A stretch of DNA of 64,000 nt from Roseococcus sp. SYP-B2431. Its GTDB lineage: Bacteria; Pseudomonadota; Alphaproteobacteria; Acetobacterales; Acetobacteraceae. Within the stretch, counting starts at the first letter, position 1. The number at the start of each line of letters is the position of its first letter. Both the position numbers and the translations under genes were made by a program. The notes under the pieces are model-generated. The model searched no databases. It was not told the origin of the DNA and worked only from the letters and a program-made list of their open reading frames with translations. This document shows, piece after piece, positions 1 through 7,744 of the stretch. The stretch spans positions 434,001 through 498,000 of the forward strand of contig NZ_SJXD01000025.1 of NCBI RefSeq assembly GCF_004336745.1. The letters run 5' to 3'.

Positions 1-314
1 ACACCCTCGCCGGCCCGGAAGATCACGCCGCTGCCCGGCGCGAGGCGCCGCAGCGTGACGCGGACCAGGGCGCCATGCGTCACGTCGGGATCGTCGCCGG
101 CATCCTTCACGATCGCGGCCATGGCGCCGTCGCCGAGCGCCTGCTGGGCGAGCGCGAAGGCCGGGCTTTCGCCGCCGGGAAGCGTGATGGTCACCGGATC
201 GGGGAAGCGGCCGGTCGCGAGCGCCGTCATCGCCGCCTTCGCGGCCGCCGTGGCGCAGGCGCCCGTGGTCCAGCCACGGCGCAGGTGTCGTCCCGGGCGA
301 TCCTCGGTCTCCAT
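1..314 (-). CDS. cbiD: Cobalt-precorrin-5B C1-methyltransferase, N-terminal part (runs off the left edge)
   Basis: CbiD methylates C1 of the corrin ring in cobalamin biosynthesis, in the cytoplasm. Only about the first 104 residues are inside the window. The complement strand opens with ATG at 314 and soon reads RRGWTTGACATAAAKAA, the glycine/threonine/alanine-rich segment that marks the N-terminus of CbiD. This is followed by a short beta-rich stretch of the expected kind (DPVTITLPGGE). The gene is divergent from cobB, and the remainder of the cobalamin cluster probably lies to the left. The C-terminal catalytic part cannot be assessed. The family call rests on the N-terminal motif plus the cobalamin neighbourhood and is fairly secure. 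Confidence 0.85.
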   Translation of the reverse strand, partial: METEDRPGRHLRRGWTTGACATAAAKAAMTALATGRFPDPVTITLPGGESPAFALAQQALGDGAMAAIVKDAGDDPDVTHGALVRVTLRRLAPGSGVIFRAGEG

Positions 315-361
315 CCGGCATGGCCTATCGCGGATGCGCCGCCGCGTCACGCGAGCCGATC

Positions 362-1687
362 GTGACGCGCGGGCTGATCATCTCCGCGCCCCGCTCGGGC
401 TCGGGCAAGACGACGGTGACGCTGGGGCTGCTGGCGGCGCTGCGCGGGCGTGGCGTGGCGGTGACGGCGGCCAAGGCCGGGCCGGACTATATCGACACGG
501 CCTTCCATGCGGCGGCCTCCGGCAAGCCGGGACTGAACCTCGATTCCTGGGCCATGCCGCCCGCGCTGATCGACGCGCTCATCGCCGACGCCACGCGCGA
601 TGCGGAGCTGCTGTTGGTCGAGGGCGCCATGGGCCTCTTCGACGGCATCGACGCCCCGCCCGGGCGCAGCGGCGCGGCGGCCGACCTCGCGGCGCGGCTC
701 GGCCTGCCGGTGCTGCTGGTGATCGACGTCTCGGGCGCGAGCCAGAGCCATGCGGCGCTGCTGCGCGGCTTCTCCACCCATGATCCGGCCGTGCGGATCG
801 CGGGCGTGGTGCTGAATCGTGTCGGCAGCGAGCGGCATCTGCGCATGGTGCGCGATGCCACCGCGGCGCTGGGTCTTCCCATCCTAGGCGCCATCCCGCG
901 CGACGCGCCGCCGGCCCTGCCGGAGCGCCATCTCGGTCTCGTGCAGGCGGAGGAGCATCCGGCGCTGGAGGCGGCGCTGTCCGCGCTGGGCGCGCATATC
1001 GCCGATCACCTCGACCTGGACGCCGTGCGCGCGCTGGCCGCGCCGATGGGCGCCGCCGCCGGCGGGCTGGACGGGCTGGCCCTGCCGCCGCCCGGGCAGC
1101 GCATCGCGCTGGCGCGCGATGCGGCTTTCAGCTTCGTCTATCCGCATGTGATGGCGGCCTGGCGCCGCGCCGGCGCCGAGCTGCTGCCCTTCTCCCCCCT
1201 GGCCGACGAGGCTCCGCCCGGGGCCGCCGATTCCTGCTGGCTCCCCGGCGGCTATCCCGAGCTGCATGCCGGCCGCCTCGCGGCCTCGGCGACGTTCCTG
1301 GACGGACTCCGCCGTTTCGCGGCGACCCGGCCCGTGCATGGCGAGTGCGGCGGCCACATGGTGCTGGGCGAGGTCCTGGAGGATGCCGGAGGCGAGCGCC
1401 ACGCCATGGCCGGGCTGCTCGGCCATTCGACCAGCTTCGCGCGCCGCAGGATGAACCTCGGCTACCGCCAGGCACGGCTGCTGTCCGACGGCGTGCTTGG
1501 ATCCGCGGGCACGATGCTGCGCGGCCACGAGTTCCACTACGCCACCGTCACGCAGCCGGGCGGCAACGATCCGCTGGCGATGCTGAGCGACGGCGAGGGG
1601 CGCCGGATCGGCCCGGCCGGCGGCCGGCGCGGACGGGTCAGCGGCAGCTTCTTCCACGCCATCGCGCTGGCGGAAACCACGGCATGA
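362..1687 (+). CDS. cobB: Cobyrinate / hydrogenobyrinate a,c-diamide synthase
   Basis: This ATP- and glutamine-dependent enzyme amidates the a and c side chains of (hydrogeno)cobyrinic acid. The N-terminal half is a P-loop synthetase domain (SAPRSGSGKTTVTLGLLAAL, then AKAGPDYID and VEGAMGLFDG). The C-terminal half is a class I glutamine amidotransferase domain with the nucleophilic cysteine in HGECGGHMVLGE. The frame is open from an ATG at 320, but that start would leave only 5 bases between divergent cobB and cbiD. A GTG at 362 begins directly before the conserved TRGLIISAPRSGSGKT and leaves 47 bases, so I prefer it, giving 441 residues. The stop overlaps the cobT start (ATGA), which implies translational coupling. 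Confidence 0.92.
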   Translation: MTRGLIISAPRSGSGKTTVTLGLLAALRGRGVAVTAAKAGPDYIDTAFHAAASGKPGLNLDSWAMPPALIDALIADATRDAELLLVEGAMGLFDGIDAPPGRSGAAADLAARLGLPVLLVIDVSGASQSHAALLRGFSTHDPAVRIAGVVLNRVGSERHLRMVRDATAALGLPILGAIPRDAPPALPERHLGLVQAEEHPALEAALSALGAHIADHLDLDAVRALAAPMGAAAGGLDGLALPPPGQRIALARDAAFSFVYPHVMAAWRRAGAELLPFSPLADEAPPGAADSCWLPGGYPELHAGRLAASATFLDGLRRFAATRPVHGECGGHMVLGEVLEDAGGERHAMAGLLGHSTSFARRRMNLGYRQARLLSDGVLGSAGTMLRGHEFHYATVTQPGGNDPLAMLSDGEGRRIGPAGGRRGRVSGSFFHAIALAETTA

Positions 1688-2682
1688 GCATCGCCGAAAA
1701 CGCCCGCGCCCGGCTGGATTCGTTGGCCAAGCCGCCCGGCAGCCTCGGCCGGCTGGAGCGCCTGGCGATCCGCCTCGCCGAGACCCAGGGCCGCGTCGCC
1801 CCATCCGCCGCGCCGCGCCGGCTGGTGGTCTTCGCCGGCGACCACGGCGTCGTGGCCGAGGGTGTCGGGCTTTGGCCGGACGCGGTCACCACGGCGATGA
1901 TGCGGCTGATGCTGGAGGGCCGTGCGGGCTCGGCGGCGCTGGCGCGCGGTGCCGGGGCGGAGATGGTCCTGGTCGATGCCGGCTCGAAATCGGCGGGCCT
2001 GTCCGGCGCGGCCTATCGCGACTGGCGCGTGCTGCGCGGCACGGCCAACCTCGCGCATGGGCCGGCGATGACCTTGCCGGAGTTCGACGCGGCGCTGGCC
2101 GTCGGCGCCCGCGCCGCCGCCGAGGCCGCCGACGCCGGTGTCCGCGTGCTGGCGCTGGGCGAGATGGGCATCGGCAATACGACTTCGGCCGCCTGCCTGG
2201 CCGCGCTGCTCGCGCAGGCGCCGCCGGAGCGCGTCGTGGGCATGGGGGCCGGCGCCACCTCGGAGACGCTGGCCCGCAAGCATGCGGTCGTGGCCGAGGC
2301 TGTCGCGCGGGCGCGCGCCATTGCCGATCCGCGCGCCGCCATCGCGGAGGTCGCGGGCTTCGAGATCTCTGCCATCGCCGGCTGCATCGCGGAGGCCGCG
2401 CGGCACGGGATCACGACCGTGCTGGACGGCTTCATCACCGGCGCCGGCGCACTGATCGCCCAGGCGCTCGATCCCGGCGCGCTGCGCTCCTGCATCGCCG
2501 CGCATCGCAGCGCCGAGCCGGGGCATGCGCTGGTGCTGGAGCGCCTGGGCCTGGAGCCCTTCCTGGAATGGGAGCTGCGGCTGGGCGAGGGCACGGGCGC
2601 CCTACTGCTGCTGCCCATGCTCGACGCCGCCGCGGCGCTGCTGCGGGACGTCGCGACGCTGGCCGAGGTCACAGGCGGATGA
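1684..2682 (+). CDS. cobT: Nicotinate-nucleotide--dimethylbenzimidazole phosphoribosyltransferase
   Basis: CobT transfers phosphoribose from nicotinate mononucleotide to 5,6-dimethylbenzimidazole, giving alpha-ribazole phosphate for the lower ligand of cobalamin. The 332-residue length is normal for the family. Recognisable blocks are LAKPPGSLGRLERLA near the N-terminus, VVFAGDHGVVAEGV, the glycine-rich GEMGIGNTTSAA loop, and LRLGEGTGALLLLP near the C-terminus, which contains the expected catalytic glutamate. The ATG at 1684 overlaps the stop of cobB, and the stop overlaps the cobS start, so the gene is in the middle of a tightly coupled cob operon. Confidence 0.95.
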   Translation: MSIAENARARLDSLAKPPGSLGRLERLAIRLAETQGRVAPSAAPRRLVVFAGDHGVVAEGVGLWPDAVTTAMMRLMLEGRAGSAALARGAGAEMVLVDAGSKSAGLSGAAYRDWRVLRGTANLAHGPAMTLPEFDAALAVGARAAAEAADAGVRVLALGEMGIGNTTSAACLAALLAQAPPERVVGMGAGATSETLARKHAVVAEAVARARAIADPRAAIAEVAGFEISAIAGCIAEAARHGITTVLDGFITGAGALIAQALDPGALRSCIAAHRSAEPGHALVLERLGLEPFLEWELRLGEGTGALLLLPMLDAAAALLRDVATLAEVTGG

Positions 2683-3440
2683 TGCGGGCCGCCGCCACGG
2701 CGATCCGGTTCCTCACGCGGCTGCCGGTGCCGGGCGGAGCCGAGACCTCCGAGACTTTCGCGCAGGAGATCCGCCGCGCGCTGTGGCTTTTTCCGCTGGT
2801 CGGCGCGGGCATCGGCGCGGCGACGGCGCTGGCGCTCTGGCTGGCCGATCTGGCGCTGCCCTTCGCCCTCGCCGTGCTGGTCGCACTCGCGATCGAGGCG
2901 CGGCTGACCGGCGCGCTGCATGAGGACGCCCTGGCCGATCTCTGCGACGGGCTCGGCGGCGGCCGCACGCCCGAGGATGTGCTGCGCATCCTGAAGGACA
3001 GCCGCATCGGCGCCTTCGGCGCGCTGGGCCTCGGCTCCGGCGTGGCGCTGCGGGCGGGCGGACTGATGGCGATGCCCGATCCCGCGCAGGCCATGATCGT
3101 CCTCGTGGTCTCCGGCGCGCTCGGGCGGCTGCTGATGCTGGCCGTGATGGCCGCGGTGCCGCCCGTCCCGGGGCGGGAGGGCCTGGGCGCGAGCGTCGCG
3201 TCCTCGGCGGACTGGAAGGGCCTCGGCATCGCCGCGCTGCTGGCGGCGCCCGTCCTGCTGCTGGGGGCCTTCGCGGATGCGCGCGCGATGGTCGTCGCTT
3301 GCATCCTCGGCGTCGTCTTCCTGTTCTGGTACCGCGGCCTGCTGCGCCGGCGGATCGGCGGCAGCACGGGCGATGCCATCGGCGCGGCGGCCTATGTCGG
3401 CATCGTGCTCGCGACCCTGGCCTTCGCGATGGAGCGATGA
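2679..3440 (+). CDS. cobS: Adenosylcobinamide-GDP ribazoletransferase (cobalamin synthase)
   Basis: CobS joins adenosylcobinamide-GDP to alpha-ribazole (phosphate) in the inner membrane, the last assembly step of the nucleotide loop. The 253-residue protein is strongly hydrophobic with several predicted membrane helices. It carries the family segments IRFLTRLPVP at the N-terminus and the acidic LHEDALADLCDGLGGG, followed by RILKDSRIGAFGALGL. Two ATGs lie in tandem at 2679 and 2682; the first overlaps the cobT stop and is used here. The stop overlaps the following phosphatase gene (ATGA). CobT, CobS and the downstream CobC-like phosphatase together form the complete lower-ligand assembly module. 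Confidence 0.95.
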   Translation: MMRAAATAIRFLTRLPVPGGAETSETFAQEIRRALWLFPLVGAGIGAATALALWLADLALPFALAVLVALAIEARLTGALHEDALADLCDGLGGGRTPEDVLRILKDSRIGAFGALGLGSGVALRAGGLMAMPDPAQAMIVLVVSGALGRLLMLAVMAAVPPVPGREGLGASVASSADWKGLGIAALLAAPVLLLGAFADARAMVVACILGVVFLFWYRGLLRRRIGGSTGDAIGAAAYVGIVLATLAFAMER

Positions 3441-3997
3441 GGCGCGCGCTGCTGCTGCGGCATCCGCAGGTCGCGCCGCATTGGGCCGGCCGCTGCTACG
3501 GGCGCAGCGATGTGGGGCTCAGCACGGCCGGGCGGGCGCAGGCCCGGCGATGGGCCGCGCGGATCCGCGCGCAGGATTTCGACCGGGTCATCGCATCGCC
3601 GGCGCGGCGCTCCCGCTGGCCGGCCGGCCTGCTGTCGCGCGACGTGGAGATCGACCCGCGCCTGGCCGAGCGCGACTTCTCCGCATGGGAAGGCCTGAGC
3701 TGGGATGCCATCTGGCGCGCCGAGGGCGATGCCATGGACGGCATGATCGACGCGCCCGAGCGTTTCCGGCCGGGCGGCGGGGAGACGACCAGCGAGCTCG
3801 CGGCCCGGGCGCTGAGCTGGTGGCAGGGGCTTGCGGGCGACGCGACCGTTCTGGCCGTCACCCATGGCGGCCCGATCGGCGTGCTGGCCGGCTCGCTGCT
3901 GGGCCTCGCGCCGCGCGGCTGGCTCGCCCATGTGCCAAAGCCCGGCGAGGGGCTCTGGATCGCGGGCGACGCGATCAGCCCGTGGACGGCTCCCTGA
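3437..3997 (+). CDS. cobC: Histidine phosphatase, probable alpha-ribazole phosphatase
   Basis: This is a 186-residue histidine-phosphatase (phosphoglycerate-mutase-like) protein. The phospho-accepting histidine is in LLLRHPQVAP, where proline replaces the usual glycine of the RHG motif. Other signature parts are CYGRSDVGLSTAGRAQA, the acidic ERDFSAWEG, and the second catalytic histidine in AVTHGGPIG. Position as the last gene of cobBTSC, started by an ATGA overlap with cobS, makes alpha-ribazole-5'-phosphate (or cobalamin-5'-phosphate) dephosphorylation the likely role. The family is certain; the substrate is inferred from the operon. Its 3' end overlaps the convergent DUF1636 gene by 23 bases. 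Confidence 0.85.
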   Translation: MRRALLLRHPQVAPHWAGRCYGRSDVGLSTAGRAQARRWAARIRAQDFDRVIASPARRSRWPAGLLSRDVEIDPRLAERDFSAWEGLSWDAIWRAEGDAMDGMIDAPERFRPGGGETTSELAARALSWWQGLAGDATVLAVTHGGPIGVLAGSLLGLAPRGWLAHVPKPGEGLWIAGDAISPWTAP

Positions 3998-4385
3998 ATT
4001 CCGCCAGCTCCGGCGGCGGCACGCGGCCCAGGAGCAGCGGGCGGATCGGCTTCGGCCGGTCGTCCTTGCCGACGAAGCCGTCCGGTGCCTCCAGCCAGCG
4101 CCGCGCGAAATCCAGCAGGCCGTCCGTCGGCGCACCCGGGTCCAGCCCGCCGATCAGCCAGCTCCAGCGCCCCGGCCCCGCGAAGGACACCCGGCAGCGC
4201 GCCGCGCAATTGCCGATGCAGGGCGCCGCCACCACGCGCAGGGCCGCGAGCTCGGGCCTGGCCGCGACCTCGGTTGCGAGGCGGCTCGCGAAGAGCTCGC
4301 CCGCTCGCACCGGGCCGCGCTTCTCGCGGTCGGGATGGGTGCAGGGGGCGCAGACCTGCAGCTGACCGATCGGGGGCTTAGGCAA
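3975..4385 (-). CDS. DUF1636 family cysteine-containing putative metal-binding protein
   Basis: The 136-residue protein has paired cysteines near the N-terminus (VCAPCTHPDRE) and in the middle (APCIGNCAARCRVSF), followed by GPGRWSWLIGGLDP. This layout matches DUF1636, a family of small metal-binding or thioredoxin-like ferredoxin-type proteins often found near cobalamin or CobW/COG0523 genes. The biochemical function is unknown. Translation appears to start at a TTG (4385) preceded by GGAG. Thirty bases upstream lies a 13-base palindrome resembling a Zur operator (see 4413-4427), which suggests induction in zinc shortage. The gene points towards cobC and away from the riboswitch operon, so it is likely transcribed by itself. 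Confidence 0.8.
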   Translation of the reverse strand: MPKPPIGQLQVCAPCTHPDREKRGPVRAGELFASRLATEVAARPELAALRVVAAPCIGNCAARCRVSFAGPGRWSWLIGGLDPGAPTDGLLDFARRWLEAPDGFVGKDDRPKPIRPLLLGRVPPPELAEFREPSTG

Positions 4386-4412
4386 GCGTCGTCTCCAGGG
4401 GTTCCAACAGAT

Positions 4413-4427
4413 AAGTTATAGTATAAC
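4413..4427 (-). promoter_or_regulatory. Zur-like operator upstream of the DUF1636 gene
   Basis: The sequence GTTATAGTATAAC at 4415-4427 is a perfect palindrome around one central base. Read toward the DUF1636 gene it extends to ATGTTATACTATAAC, which matches the core of the proteobacterial Zur operator consensus (ATGTTATANTATAAC). It is an AT-rich island in very GC-rich DNA, 30 bases before the TTG start. It could instead be an unusually symmetric -10 region. Confidence 0.5.
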
Positions 4428-4500
4428 ATAGCTACATGATCGATGCGAAATTCGCCGATGCGACCGCTTGCCGGCCGCGGCAGCCCTTGCCTAGCATGGG

Positions 4501-4710
4501 AACCGCAATGGTCCCGCGCGAGCGGGTGAAAAGGGAATGCCGTGAGTCCGCCGGGGGAATCCTCCTCCGCCCCGGGCAAGTCGGCAGCTGCCCCCGCAAC
4601 TGTCAGCGGCGAGACGCTGGCCCCTCCGCCGGAAGGCGGGCCACTGCGGCGCGAGCCGCGGGAAGGCAGGGCCGGATTCCATGACCCGCGAGCCAGGAGA
4701 CCTGCCCTTG
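4501..4710 (+). promoter_or_regulatory. Cobalamin (B12) riboswitch
   Basis: The region contains the conserved pieces of the cobalamin aptamer in order: GGTGAAAAGGGAA at about 4525-4537, GCTGCCCCCGCAACTGT at about 4587-4603, GCCACTG, GGGAAGGC, and the B12 box GAGCCAGGAGACCTGCC at 4690-4706. Just after it lies a perfect 9-bp hairpin (CGACGGGCC / GGCCCGTCG, 4712-4733) that may be part of the expression platform. No T-run follows the hairpin, so translational or Rho-type control is more likely than simple intrinsic termination. The first start codon (4780) is 46 bases beyond it. It would turn down the uptake operon when adenosylcobalamin is plentiful. Confidence 0.95.
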
Positions 4711-4711
4711 C

Positions 4712-4733
4712 CGACGGGCCCGGAGGCCCGTCG
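4712..4733 (+). other. Hairpin in the riboswitch expression platform
   Basis: A perfect 9-bp inverted repeat, CGACGGGCC and GGCCCGTCG with a 4-base CGGA loop, directly follows the B12 box. It may be the P13 hairpin that pairs with the aptamer, or an alternative structure controlling access to the ribosome site near 4765-4777. There is no poly-T tract. Confidence 0.5.
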
Positions 4734-4779
4734 CAACCCACGAGGATCCGGGCGGGGTGCACCGGGGACAGGTGACGCA

Positions 4780-5559
4780 ATGAGTCTTTCCCCGGCGCCG
4801 CAGGCCGCCTCTCCACAACCCATCTGGGGTGACCCCGCGGCGCGCTTCTACGCGCGCGGCATGGACCGCTCGGATTACGGCACGCAGGCTTCGGCCGCGC
4901 TGCTCGCCGCGCTGGGCCGGCCCGCGAGCCTGCTCGACCTCGGCGCCGGCGCCGGGCATCCCGTGCTCGGCTGGGTCGCGCCCGCGGCGCCCTGGCTTGC
5001 CGTCGAGCCCAGCCGCTACCTGCGCGCGCGGCTCGGCCGCCTGTCGCGCACGAGCCATCCGGGCCTGCGCCCGATCGACGCGCCATGGCAGGAACTGCCG
5101 CCGATCCCGCCCGTGGATGTGGCGCTGGCCGCCAATACCTCCGGTCCGCTGGAGGCTGCGGAACAGCTGCTCGGCCTGATGCGCTTCTACGCCACCCGGG
5201 CGGTCGCCTGGATCGTGCCGGCGCAGCGCGGCCCGAAGCGCTGGTGCCTCTCCGGCGCGCTGCCCGCGCATCTGCACCGCGAGGAGGAGAGGCCGGCGGT
5301 GACGGCGGTGCTTGCCGCCCTCGGCCCGCGGCACCAGCCCAGCCGCAGCGCGCTCTTCCCCTGGAGCTTTTCCGCCCGCTTCGGCACGCGCGGGGAGGCC
5401 TTCGCGCATTGCGCCATGCAGCTTCGGCTCGCGGCCGATGACGAGCGCCGCGCCGCCCTGGAGGAGCATCTGCGGATCGCCCTGAAACCCCTGCCCGATG
5501 GAGGCCTCGAACTCTCGGCCCCCAAGCTCTCCGCCCTGCTGATCTGGGATCTCGCCTGA
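4780..5559 (+). CDS. Class I SAM-dependent methyltransferase-like protein, first gene of the B12 uptake operon
   Basis: The 259-residue protein has a Rossmann-type SAM-binding motif, LLDLGAGAGHPVLGW, near residue 50, and a following acidic strand (LAVEPSRYLRARL). The C-terminal half is not diagnostic (RHQPSRSALFPWSFSARFGT, LKPLPDGGLELSAPKLSALL). The ATG at 4780 is preceded by GGGGACAGG. Its stop overlaps the btuB start (TGATG), so it is coupled to the B12 receptor and controlled by the same riboswitch. Its substrate is unknown. Possibilities are a corrinoid-related or metallophore-related small molecule, or a B12-independent methyltransferase induced in B12 shortage. The methyltransferase fold call is good; the role is not known. 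Confidence 0.75.
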   Translation: MSLSPAPQAASPQPIWGDPAARFYARGMDRSDYGTQASAALLAALGRPASLLDLGAGAGHPVLGWVAPAAPWLAVEPSRYLRARLGRLSRTSHPGLRPIDAPWQELPPIPPVDVALAANTSGPLEAAEQLLGLMRFYATRAVAWIVPAQRGPKRWCLSGALPAHLHREEERPAVTAVLAALGPRHQPSRSALFPWSFSARFGTRGEAFAHCAMQLRLAADDERRAALEEHLRIALKPLPDGGLELSAPKLSALLIWDLA

Positions 5560-7742
5560 TGCGCCGCGTTCTTCTCGCCACCGCGGCGATCCTTCCCACC
5601 GCGGCCCAGGCGCAGGAGGTCCGCATCCCCGTCACGCTCGACGAGATGGTCGTCACGGCCACGGGCAGGCCGGAGCCGCGCTCCAGCCTGGCCGGCACCG
5701 TCCAGGTCATCGACCAGGAGACCATCCGCCGCAGCACCGCCCAGAACATGACGGACCTGCTGGCCGAGAACGCCGTCGGCTTCTTCTCCGAATGGACGCC
5801 GGGCCAGACCAGCATCAACATCCGCGGCGGCGCGACGGACGGGCAGGGGCGCGACTTCCGCAGCCAGGTGCTGGTCCTGGTGAACGGCCGCCGCGCCGGC
5901 ACCGCCAACCTCTCCAAGCTCAGCCCCGCCGAGGTGGAGCGCATCGAGATCATCCGCGGCCCGGCCAGCGTGGTCTATGGCAGCCAGGCGATCGGCGGCG
6001 TGATCAACCTCATCATGCGCGACGGCCGCACCTCGCCCGGCGGCTTCGCCGAGGTGGCCGGGGGCTCCTGGGGCCTCGCCGAGGGGCGCCTGCGCTACGG
6101 CATGAATGTCCGGGACGTGAACGTCGCGCCGCAGGGGTCGGGCGCCTACGACATCCGCGCCGGCGACATCTATGTCGGCCTCTCGGGCGGGCGGCGCGAC
6201 AGCTACGGCGCCGGCAATGGCGGGCCTATCCTGAAGGGCACGCAGTGGAACCGGGCGGGCGGCGCCGCGGCGCTCGGCGTGGAGACGAATATCGGACGCA
6301 TCGGCCTCAGCGCGCGCACGGACGGCACCTACAACACCGGCTTCCTCGGCTCGGCCTGGAACACCTCCAACCACGAGGACCGGACCAACCACTCGGCGGA
6401 CCTCACCCTCGAAGGCGCCACGGCGGATGCGCGCTTCCGCTGGAACCTGCAGGCCTATGCGGTGCGCGACATCGACAACCTGCGCTGGCGCGCGCCCATC
6501 CAGCGCAGCGCCGCCGGCCTGCCCATGCCGGGCACGGATCACGACGACAACCGCCGCGTGCTGGACATCTTCGGCACGCGCCTGCAGCCCTCGATGCGGC
6601 TCTGGCAGGGGGCGGAGATCCTGGTGGGGCTGGACCTCGAGCGCTCCGTGCTGCGCTCCACCCGGAGCCGCATCCCCATGCCGGGCGGCCCGGCGGGCCA
6701 GGTCTCGCCGCTCGACAACAACCAGACGGACATGAATGCCGGCCTCTACACGGAACTCTCGCAGCAGCTCTTCGACGACCGCGTGACGCTGCGCGCCGGT
6801 GTCCGCCAGACCTGGGGCAACACGGCCTTCGATCCCACGCCGAACCTGCCCCTCCAGCGCGCGGGCAGCCAGGACTACGACGCGACCACCTGGTCGGCCG
6901 GCGCCTCCTGGCGGCCGGTGCCTTCCGTCGCGCTGCGCGCCAATGCCTCCACGGGCTTCCGCGCGCCGACCGCGACGGAGCTGGCCGCCGATTTCACCGC
7001 GCTCGGCGGCGGGCGCACCTTTGGCAATGCGAATCTGAAGCCGGAGACGAACCTGCAATACGAGGTCGGCGCTGCCTGGTTCCGTTCTGGCTTCCGCGCC
7101 GATCTCGCGCTGTTCCAGAACACCATCTCGGACCGCATCATCACCCGCGTCCGCCCGCGCGACAGCACCACCAGCGACTATGCCAACAACCCCGGCGACG
7201 TGGTGGTGCGCGGGCTGGAGGTGCAGCTGGAGGCCGATCTCGCGCGGCATCTGGGCATCGAGACATTCCGCTGGCGGGCCAATGTGAACGCCTCGTGGAA
7301 CTTCGACATGCGCGACGACGGCGCCTCGCGCGCCGCCAATACGCGCAATGTCGAGCGCATGTACCGCTACCAGGCGGGGATCAGCACGACGGTGAGCCAG
7401 CCGCGCTGGGATGTGACGCTGCAAGGCATCCTGCGCGGCCCGGTCCATTACAACACGGAGGAGAACCTGCTGATCCCGCAGGCCGAGCCCTTCCGCGACT
7501 ACGTGCACCGCAAGGACGCCTTCTGGGTGTTCAACTTGCGCGCGAGCGTGCAGCCCTTCGAGGACCGCCCGAACCTCCGCGTCTTCGGTGCGATCAACAA
7601 CATCCTGGACGAGAACTACCACGCGCTCTTCATCGCGACGGCCTCGAACCCCTTCCTGGGGGATGCGCGCCTGGCGAATGGCGGGCGCGGCAATTCGGCG
7701 CCGGGCCGTGAGTTCATCGGCGGCCTGCGGTTCACCTTCTGA
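5559..7742 (+). CDS. btuB: TonB-dependent outer membrane receptor, vitamin B12 type
   Basis: This 727-residue protein is an outer membrane beta-barrel with an N-terminal plug. A signal peptide (LLATAAILPTAAQAQ) precedes a TonB box (LDEMVVTATG). The plug contains QVIDQETIRRSTAQNMTDLL, NIRGG, and VERIEIIRGPASVVYGSQAIGGVINL. The barrel ends with an aromatic terminal residue (GGLRFTF), as expected for insertion by the BAM machinery. The ligand is inferred from the cobalamin riboswitch ahead of the operon and from the adjacent BtuFCD importer. The TonB-ExbBD set needed to energise it is encoded at 36-38 kb. Family certain, substrate strongly supported by context. Confidence 0.92.
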   Translation: MRRVLLATAAILPTAAQAQEVRIPVTLDEMVVTATGRPEPRSSLAGTVQVIDQETIRRSTAQNMTDLLAENAVGFFSEWTPGQTSINIRGGATDGQGRDFRSQVLVLVNGRRAGTANLSKLSPAEVERIEIIRGPASVVYGSQAIGGVINLIMRDGRTSPGGFAEVAGGSWGLAEGRLRYGMNVRDVNVAPQGSGAYDIRAGDIYVGLSGGRRDSYGAGNGGPILKGTQWNRAGGAAALGVETNIGRIGLSARTDGTYNTGFLGSAWNTSNHEDRTNHSADLTLEGATADARFRWNLQAYAVRDIDNLRWRAPIQRSAAGLPMPGTDHDDNRRVLDIFGTRLQPSMRLWQGAEILVGLDLERSVLRSTRSRIPMPGGPAGQVSPLDNNQTDMNAGLYTELSQQLFDDRVTLRAGVRQTWGNTAFDPTPNLPLQRAGSQDYDATTWSAGASWRPVPSVALRANASTGFRAPTATELAADFTALGGGRTFGNANLKPETNLQYEVGAAWFRSGFRADLALFQNTISDRIITRVRPRDSTTSDYANNPGDVVVRGLEVQLEADLARHLGIETFRWRANVNASWNFDMRDDGASRAANTRNVERMYRYQAGISTTVSQPRWDVTLQGILRGPVHYNTEENLLIPQAEPFRDYVHRKDAFWVFNLRASVQPFEDRPNLRVFGAINNILDENYHALFIATASNPFLGDARLANGGRGNSAPGREFIGGLRFTF

Positions 7743-7744
7743 AG

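Noticed and set aside
320-361. N-terminal extension of CobB from ATG 320
   Set aside because: The extension is not conserved-looking and would leave almost no space between the divergent cbiD and cobB starts.
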